Source of the DNA: Holophagaceae bacterium
GTDB taxonomy: Bacteria > Acidobacteriota > Holophagae > Holophagales > Holophagaceae
DNA: 64,000 nucleotides
Assembly: GCA_021286765.1 (NCBI GenBank)
Contig: JAJTBS010000005.1
Coordinates: forward strand, 62,001 to 126,000
Reading direction: 5' to 3'
Within the stretch, counting starts at the first letter, position 1; every line of letters begins with the position of its first letter. The notes beneath the pieces are model-generated. The model searched no databases. It was given only the letters and a program-made list of their open reading frames with translations, and had not been told where the DNA came from. A program made the position numbers and the translations under genes. Shown here one piece after another: positions 58,629 to 64,000 of the stretch.

Positions 58629-60382
58629 GACGCGTCCCCTGCGCGTTTGCGGTTGGCGAGAATGGCCGCGGCCATGCCGATGGCGCCGACGCCGAGGAAG
58701 GCGAGGGCCCGCAGGGGCGTGTCGGCATGGTCGAGGTCTGCCGCGATGAGCTTGAAGCTGGCGATCCCCATCCAGGCGTAGCCCGCGATCATCAAGGCGC
58801 GGCGGGCCTCATCCCGCAGCCCGAGGCCGCGCATCCACTGCCAGGCTCCGGACAGCGCCCAGACCAGGGTCATGGCGATGGAGGCGGCGCGGGAGGGGCC
58901 ATAGCCGAAGCCCGGGCGGGCGGGCATCTGGAGCCGCTGGACCAGGCGGGCGGCCTCGAAGGCCAGTGTCACGTTGGCCGTGACCTGCAAGGCCATGAAC
59001 GAGATCAGGCCCAGGGGGCCGCCCCGGCGCGACAGCAACCACCAGGCGGCGGCGGCCAGGGCCCCTTCGGCGAAGCTGGGATTGAGGAAGGGGGCGTGGA
59101 CGCGGCTGCTGAAGAGCAGTCCGTCGAGGCCGTGGAAGGCCCAGCGCAGGGTGGTGGCCAAGGCCAGGGCCGCGGCGAGCCAGCGCAGCGCAGTGGCCTC
59201 TTCGGCGAAGTCGCTGTCCTCGGCCTTGAGGGATGCCCAGGCCAGGCCCAGGGCGAAGGCGCCCCAGAGCGGACCCACCCAGGCCCAAGCCAGGGCCACG
59301 GGCACCGCTAGGGCCAGGTGTCCGGCGATCAGTGCCAGCAGTCCCCAGTCGGCGCGGCGGCCCTCCATGCGGCGGCGGAGGGGCAGCACGAGCGCGAGGT
59401 TCAGGGCCGCCACGAGGAGGACGGGCAGGGCGAAGGTCTCCACGGCCAGACCCATGCGCTTCCAGAGCAGCCAGCCGTACGAGGTGGCCAGGATCGAGGC
59501 CACCAGCCAGAGCACCGTGGGCGTGCCCGGCAGTTCCTCGGTGCCCGGAAGCCAAGCCCACAGGCCCGCGAGCGCCAGGTGGAGGACCAGGAGCAGCGAG
59601 AGGGCGGCGGCATCGCCCTTCATGACTTCGAGGCAGGCAGGCAGCAGCAGAAGCCAGACGCCCACGAGGGCCGTCCAACGGGCCCCGTGCCAGGAACCGC
59701 CGGTGCGGGCGAGGTAGGGCACGGCGAGCGCGGCGGCCATGAGCACGGCGAGGTAGACCGCCAGAGCCAGCTCATGATGGCCGCCTTGACTGAAGACCAG
59801 GGGCGCCACCAGGCCAGAGACCAGCGCGACCGTGAGCGCCCCGCCACTGCGGCTCCGGGCGGCGAGCCCGCCAGCCAGCAGGGTGACCAGGGCCGTCGCC
59901 GCCAGGCCCAGGGGCGCGGCGTAGAAGTGGTACTCCATGGCGCCGGCGCGGAAGGTGAACTGCAGGGTGCCAAGGCCCGCCAGCAGCAGGGCCACGCCCA
60001 GGCGACGGCTGTCGCCCAGAATCAGCTTCGCGGCGAAGGCGGCGATGGCAGCGCCCACCAGCAGGCCCAGGAGGAAGCGCAGTTCCGCGCCCACCCAGCC
60101 TTGCTGGATGGCCCAGCGGAAGAAGAAGATGGTGCCGAGGAGGAAGATGGAGGCCGCGATACCGGCGATCCATACCACCGGCGAGATCTCCTTCCGGGGA
60201 GCTGCGGGGCGCACGACGGGACGGGGCTGGGGGCGGGGCGCAGTGGGTGCCTGGGGCGCCGGGGCCTGGGGCATGGGGGCCTGCTGCCGCTGCAGCAGCC
60301 AGGCCACCTGGGCTTCCAGGCGCGCCACGCGTTCGGCGAGGTCAGGCTGGGCGGAGGGATCCTGAGGGGCCAGGGGTTCCAT
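58625..60382 (-). CDS. DUF2339 polytopic membrane protein
   Basis: This 585-residue protein begins with a short coiled coil (LAERVARLEAQVAWLLQRQ) and a Pro/Gln/Ala linker, followed by about 16 hydrophobic segments from VWIAGIAASIFLLGTIFFF to the C-terminus. The run WAIQQGWVGAELRFLLGLLVGA is typical of DUF2339. The function is unknown. Its stop overlaps the DUF3999 start. The ribosome-binding site (GGAG) lies inside one arm of a hairpin, so translation may be controlled. Confidence 0.88.
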   Translation of the reverse strand: MEPLAPQDPSAQPDLAERVARLEAQVAWLLQRQQAPMPQAPAPQAPTAPRPQPRPVVRPAAPRKEISPVVWIAGIAASIFLLGTIFFFRWAIQQGWVGAELRFLLGLLVGAAIAAFAAKLILGDSRRLGVALLLAGLGTLQFTFRAGAMEYHFYAAPLGLAATALVTLLAGGLAARSRSGGALTVALVSGLVAPLVFSQGGHHELALAVYLAVLMAAALAVPYLARTGGSWHGARWTALVGVWLLLLPACLEVMKGDAAALSLLLVLHLALAGLWAWLPGTEELPGTPTVLWLVASILATSYGWLLWKRMGLAVETFALPVLLVAALNLALVLPLRRRMEGRRADWGLLALIAGHLALAVPVALAWAWVGPLWGAFALGLAWASLKAEDSDFAEEATALRWLAAALALATTLRWAFHGLDGLLFSSRVHAPFLNPSFAEGALAAAAWWLLSRRGGPLGLISFMALQVTANVTLAFEAARLVQRLQMPARPGFGYGPSRAASIAMTLVWALSGAWQWMRGLGLRDEARRALMIAGYAWMGIASFKLIAADLDHADTPLRALAFLGVGAIGMAAAILANRKRAGDAS

Positions 60383-60388
60383 GGGGAC

Positions 60389-60408
60389 TCCATACGGAAG
60401 CGTATGGA
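60389..60408 (-). promoter_or_regulatory. Hairpin that includes the DUF2339 ribosome-binding site
   Basis: TCCATACG and CGTATGGA form a perfect 8-bp stem with a four-base loop. On the minus strand the second arm contains the GGA of the GGAG ribosome site six bases before the DUF2339 ATG. It could mask translation or act as a weak terminator for the diguanylate cyclase gene upstream. Confidence 0.45.
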
Positions 60409-60454
60409 ATCATGCGGCCAGGGTGCGGGGCCTGTCAAGGCTCTCGATTCGGGC

Positions 60455-61912
60455 TCAGTCGACGACGCGGTTCCGGCCCTCGGCTTTGGCCCGGTAGAGG
60501 GCCTTGTCGGCCCGGGAGAGCAGGCGCTCCAGGGTATCCTCGGGGCCTTCCCAACTGGCCAGGCCGATGCTCAACGTGACGCGGTCATTGGCGGGCAGGC
60601 CGGGAATGGAATCGATGGCCACCTGCTCACGCAGCCGTTCGGCCAGGGCCCGGGCGCCCTCCAGATCGGTCTGGGGGCAGTAGGCCAGGAATTCCTCCCC
60701 GCCGATGCGGCCGAGCTGGTCCACCTTGCGGAGGCCGAAGGCCATGCGCTGGGCCATGACCCCCAGCACCTGGTCCCCGGCGGCATGGCCGAAGCGGTCG
60801 TTCACGGCCTTGAAGTGGTCGAGGTCCACCAACATGACGGAGAGGCCTTGGCCGAAGCGGCCGCACTGGTCCAGCTCCATGCCGAGCATGTCGAGGATGT
60901 GTTTGCGGTTGTAGAGGCCCGTCAGGGGATCCCGGATGGCCTGGTGGTAGAGGCGCAGGCGGGAGTCCTCCAGGCTCAGGAGGCGGCCCAGCTCCTCCGC
61001 GGCGATTTCGAAGAGCCGCTCGTGGTCCTCCGCTGCCCGCCGCTCGGTGAGGAAGGCCAGGGCCCCGACCACGGGGTAGCCGGGCGCGCTGGCGGGGAAC
61101 ACGCGGAGGATGGGATCACGGAGGCTGCGCCGCCGCTCATCATCGTCCGCGGCGGGGTGCCAGTGGCAGTCGGGGGGCGCGTGGAAGAGGCCCTGGTCGG
61201 CCACGGCCTGCTGCAGCGCCTGGCGATCCTCGGCGCTGGCGGAGGAGCCGTGGACGCCGTGGCACCAGAGGCCATCCTCGCCCAGGTAGGAGACCAGCAG
61301 GGCGCCGGGCAGGACGAGCTCCTGGAGGATCTCGATGAAGCCCTGGATCAGGCGGGAGGTGTCGTGCTCGGCGGTGTAGAGGCGGGCGATGGAATCCCGG
61401 AGAGCCGTCTCCACAAGGCGCTGTTCCAGGGCCTGGGCGAGGCGACGCTGGATGGCGTCCACCCCGAAGTTCTCCTGGGCCAGCTTGGGGACGGCATGGG
61501 CCGTGTGGGGGCGGGAGGACTGCTTGGCCAGGGCGGTGGCCACTTCCACCACGTGATCCAGGTCCCGGCCCTTCACCAGGAAGCGGTCGGCACCGCAGGT
61601 CTTGGCCCAGAAGCGGGCCAGGCCGGCCCCCTGGGCGGTGAGGAGCAGGACAGGCAGGTGGCGCGTGGCGCGGTCGTCCTTCACCAGGCGGCAGAACTGG
61701 TAGCCGTCGAGGAGGGGCATCACGCAGTCGCTCACCACCACGTCCGGGAACTGTGTGGCCAGGACAATGAGGGCCTCGGCGCCGTTGCGGGCCTCGATGG
61801 TCAGGTGCCCATGCCGCTGGAAGAGGTGCCGCAGGAGGCTCAGCTGGATGGGGTTGTCGTCCACCAGGAGGACCTGGAGCGACTGGGGACCCTTCGGCGT
61901 GGCAGCAGTCAT
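60455..61912 (-). CDS. Diguanylate cyclase with receiver and GAF-like domain
   Basis: This 485-residue protein makes cyclic di-GMP. Residues ~12-128 are a receiver with acidic VDDN, phospho-Asp in VVSDCVMPLLDGY, LLLTAQG and the late Lys in FLVKG. Residues ~150-320 look GAF-like. The GGDEF domain (~325-485) has DPLTGLYNRKH, VDLDHFKAVND and an active GGEEF. An RxxD inhibitory site (RKVD) stands five residues before GGEEF, so product inhibition is expected. No membrane segment. It lies 72 bp upstream of the DUF2339 gene on the same strand and is divergent from the RqcH gene. Confidence 0.93.
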   Translation of the reverse strand: MTAATPKGPQSLQVLLVDDNPIQLSLLRHLFQRHGHLTIEARNGAEALIVLATQFPDVVVSDCVMPLLDGYQFCRLVKDDRATRHLPVLLLTAQGAGLARFWAKTCGADRFLVKGRDLDHVVEVATALAKQSSRPHTAHAVPKLAQENFGVDAIQRRLAQALEQRLVETALRDSIARLYTAEHDTSRLIQGFIEILQELVLPGALLVSYLGEDGLWCHGVHGSSASAEDRQALQQAVADQGLFHAPPDCHWHPAADDDERRRSLRDPILRVFPASAPGYPVVGALAFLTERRAAEDHERLFEIAAEELGRLLSLEDSRLRLYHQAIRDPLTGLYNRKHILDMLGMELDQCGRFGQGLSVMLVDLDHFKAVNDRFGHAAGDQVLGVMAQRMAFGLRKVDQLGRIGGEEFLAYCPQTDLEGARALAERLREQVAIDSIPGLPANDRVTLSIGLASWEGPEDTLERLLSRADKALYRAKAEGRNRVVD

Positions 61913-62058
61913 AAATACCGTTTATCAATCGGGGTGGGCCGCAGCAGAAGTGGACGGGTCGTGGCAGGTGGAAGGCCCGGCCATGGGATGCTGGGGCAAG
62001 GAGTACGCCCCATCATGACCGCGGACCTCGAAAACCGACAAGGAAAGAGGCCCTAGGC

Positions 62059-63507
62059 ATGGACGCGCCGCTGCTGCTCGCCCTCACCCGTGCCTGGCTG
62101 CGGGAACGCGGCGACCTGCCGGTGGAGGCCGTCTGGGCCTCCGCCCGGGCCCTGGGTTTGAAGTGGGCCGGGCGCCGTGCCGCAGAGGGCTGGCTGCTGC
62201 TGCTGCAGCCAAAGCCGGAGCTGTGGCTGCTGGGCGCGGAGCACCCGGCCTGGAAGCGCCTGCAGGCCGAGGCTCCCAGGGACAGTGGAAAGGTGTGGAG
62301 CCCCTGGTTCCAGGGCGCCCGGCTGCGGGCCGTGGAAGGCGATCCCCGGGAGCGCTGGATTGGCCTCCACTTCCAGCGGCGGGCCATCACCGGGCGGTTG
62401 GAGTCCCTGCGCCTCGCCTTCCAGGCCATCCCAGGACGGCCTGGCATCCGCGTGGACGGCGTGGATACCCAGGTGCCGAGGCTGGGCCTGGGTGTCCCGT
62501 TTCCCGCAGCCCCGCCCCAGCCACTGGAAGACCCGCCGCCCTTCCGGCGCTGGCAGGAGCGCTGGGGGGACCAGCTGGAGGCCGCCATGGCCGGGACGCT
62601 TCCCGAGGTGCTCGAAGGCGAAGGGGATCTGCTGACCAGGCATCGGACCTGGTCCGAAGGGCGGGCCGAGGCGTTGATCCTGGCCCCGGTCCAGGCTGCG
62701 GCAGAACGGCGGCGGCAGGCCGAGTCCGCCCGACTGGAGCGCCTGGAACAGGCCTTGTCCCGGGATCGCGCCAAGCATGAAGCGCAGCTCCCCCTGAAGC
62801 CGTTGGCGCGGAACCTCGCCGCGGAGCTGTACCGATTGAAGGGGGCCACTCGGGAAGCCGTCTTGCTGGACGGCAGCCGCATCGCCTTGCCGGAAGGCGC
62901 CACCGCGGAGGAGGCTGTGCAGGCCTGGTTCACGGCCGTGAAGAAGGCCGAGCGGGGGCTGGCCCGCGTGGCTGAGCTTGCGGCAGAGCTCGCGCGGGAG
63001 CGGGCCGCCTGGCTGAAGCGCGCGGAGCAGGAGGCGGAGGGCCTTGCGCCGGAGCTGCCGCCTGCGAGACAACCTAGGGGGAAGCAGCCCACGAAGGATA
63101 GGGGGACGAAGCGGATGCAGGGTGGCGAGGGCAAGCGCAAGGACGGCAAGGGCGCGGCCTTCCGCAGCGTCATGGTGGATGGCTTCGAGGTGCTCATCGG
63201 CAAGGGCGACGCCGAGAACGACCAGCTCACCTTCAAGGTCGCCGACAACCTGGACTTTTGGTTCCATGTGGCCAGCGTGCCGGGCAGCCATGTGGTCATC
63301 CGCAATCCCGACAAGCTGAGCGACCTGCCCCGCGGCGTCGTCGAGCGTGCCGCCGAGTTGGCCGCCTACCACAGCAAGGCCCGGGACGGCGGCAAGGTGG
63401 AAGTCCACATGGCCCGCATTGCCGACATCAGCAAGCCCCGCGGGTTCGCGCCAGGGAAGGTGATCCTTAAAAAGTGGACGGGTCTGCGCGTCTATCCCAA
63501 GCCCTGA
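62059..63507 (+). CDS. NFACT/RqcH-like ribosome quality-control protein
   Basis: This 482-residue protein has an N-terminal NFACT-N-like part (~1-205), a helical coiled-coil middle (~215-350, rich in Arg/Glu/Ala), and a C-terminal NFACT-R (DUF814) domain (~370-482). The last shows DGFEVLIGKGDAENDQL, DFWFHVASVPGSHVVIRN and PGKVILKKWTGLRVYPKP. RqcH binds stalled 50S subunits and adds alanine tails. The N-terminal half is shorter and more divergent than in Bacillus RqcH, with no clear NFACT-N active motifs, so full function is not certain. Confidence 0.82.
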   Translation: MDAPLLLALTRAWLRERGDLPVEAVWASARALGLKWAGRRAAEGWLLLLQPKPELWLLGAEHPAWKRLQAEAPRDSGKVWSPWFQGARLRAVEGDPRERWIGLHFQRRAITGRLESLRLAFQAIPGRPGIRVDGVDTQVPRLGLGVPFPAAPPQPLEDPPPFRRWQERWGDQLEAAMAGTLPEVLEGEGDLLTRHRTWSEGRAEALILAPVQAAAERRRQAESARLERLEQALSRDRAKHEAQLPLKPLARNLAAELYRLKGATREAVLLDGSRIALPEGATAEEAVQAWFTAVKKAERGLARVAELAAELARERAAWLKRAEQEAEGLAPELPPARQPRGKQPTKDRGTKRMQGGEGKRKDGKGAAFRSVMVDGFEVLIGKGDAENDQLTFKVADNLDFWFHVASVPGSHVVIRNPDKLSDLPRGVVERAAELAAYHSKARDGGKVEVHMARIADISKPRGFAPGKVILKKWTGLRVYPKP

Positions 63508-63517
63508 TCCGCGACCA

Positions 63518-64000
63518 CTACTCCGCCTTCACAGGGAAGGGCTTGAAACCGGCCTTCTTCAGCTTTTCGGCGACCTTGTCCGCGGCGGCGCGATCCGTGG
63601 CTTTCAGAAGGCGCACCTTCAGCTGGCCCTTCTCCTTCACGGTCGTCGTGGCGAAGCCGGCGGCCTTGGCCTTGTCGGCCACCCGCTTGGCTTCGGCGGC
63701 CTCGGCGGTGGCGACCAGCTGGAGGGTCCAGGCCTCAGGCTCGGCGGGCTTCTCTGCCGGCTTGGCTTCGGTCTTCGGCTCTTCCTTGGGCGTGGCCGCG
63801 TCCACCTTCGGGGTGGGGACCAGCTTGTCCGGGCCTTCGCCTTCGAAGATCTTGAGCTGGTCCAGCAGGGGTTCCGGCAGGTCCTTCAGCTCCTCCTCCA
63901 CGCCCTTCTGCATGGGGCGGCGCAGGGCGGCGCTCTGCTTGCCCACCTGCACGCCCAGGACGAAGGCCAGGGTCAGCAGGCCCACGCCCACGCCCGCCAC
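63518..64000 (-). CDS. SPOR-domain membrane protein, N-terminal part cut by window end
   Basis: The visible 160 residues begin within or just after a membrane helix (GVGVGLLTLAFVLGVQVGK). A Lys/Glu/Pro-rich linker follows (~65-110), then a C-terminal SPOR domain (~112-185 by family length) starting EAWTLQLVATAEAAEAKRVADKAKAAGF and ending LKKAGFKPFPVKAE. SPOR domains bind denuded peptidoglycan at the septum. The true start is outside the window. It converges with the RqcH-like gene. Confidence 0.85.
   Translation of the reverse strand: MAGVGVGLLTLAFVLGVQVGKQSAALRRPMQKGVEEELKDLPEPLLDQLKIFEGEGPDKLVPTPKVDAATPKEEPKTEAKPAEKPAEPEAWTLQLVATAEAAEAKRVADKAKAAGFATTTVKEKGQLKVRLLKATDRAAADKVAEKLKKAGFKPFPVKAE

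Overview
This window is a densely coded, high-GC stretch of a bacterial chromosome. It holds 61 protein genes (two cut by the window ends), little intergenic space, no rRNA or tRNA gene that I can see, no insertion sequence, no prophage and no CRISPR array. Genes for Kdo and heptose metabolism (kdsA, gmhA), TonB, an outer-membrane-type barrel, DsbD, c-type heme motifs, a HybA/HybB-type respiratory module and many two-component proteins point to a Gram-negative respiring bacterium. The overall style recalls Acidobacteriota of the Holophagae (Geothrix-like) group. That placement is my inference from gene content and base composition, not something the sequence proves.

Layout. 1-8.2 kb: end of ligA, a cytosolic Ser/Thr kinase, a trans-sulfuration enzyme, a CYTH protein, a receiver protein with a long acidic tail plus partner, and a MerR/B12 regulator with CarH-type photosensor motifs. 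8.2-15.7 kb: DUF1275, ansA, serS, an orphan ABC ATPase, a PpiD-like foldase and the def-fmt operon. 15.8-30 kb: two hybrid histidine kinases, a large TPR protein, cytidine deaminase, DUF58, an amino-acid permease, riboflavin synthase, smpB, DedA and a prolyl aminopeptidase. 30-41 kb: EamA transporter, hemW, DUF4124, gmhA, a P460-like heme protein, a heme plus triple-rhodanese protein, ftsK, a polysaccharide deacetylase, a PTPS-like protein and an HD hydrolase. 41-52.4 kb: dsbD, two redoxins, tonB, an endonuclease III-BtuF fusion, a divergent FolD, RimL-like GNAT, kdsA and an Lrp-ABM-EamA operon.

52.4-57.4 kb is the most interesting region. A PAS-AAA-Fis sigma54 activator sits between two candidate target units. 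On its left runs a divergent operon for a HybA-like four-cluster ferredoxin, a HybB/NrfD-like membrane subunit and two single-helix proteins of 52 and 56 residues, with no hydrogenase catalytic subunit. On its right is a small coiled-coil protein. Each unit has a near-identical sigma54-like promoter, and about 125 bp upstream of each lies a copy of the same 22-bp element in the same orientation (19/22 identical). This looks like a self-contained, locally regulated respiratory or stress module.

57.4-64 kb: a DUF3999/DUF2339 pair, a receiver-GGDEF diguanylate cyclase, an RqcH/NFACT protein and a truncated SPOR protein.

Other points worth attention are the endonuclease III-BtuF fusion, a methylene-THF dehydrogenase that lacks the usual catalytic lysine and resembles yeast Mtd1, the CarH-like regulator, and a recurrent GCTA(C/G)ACT-type -10 element that often lies so close to the start codon that leaderless transcripts are likely.
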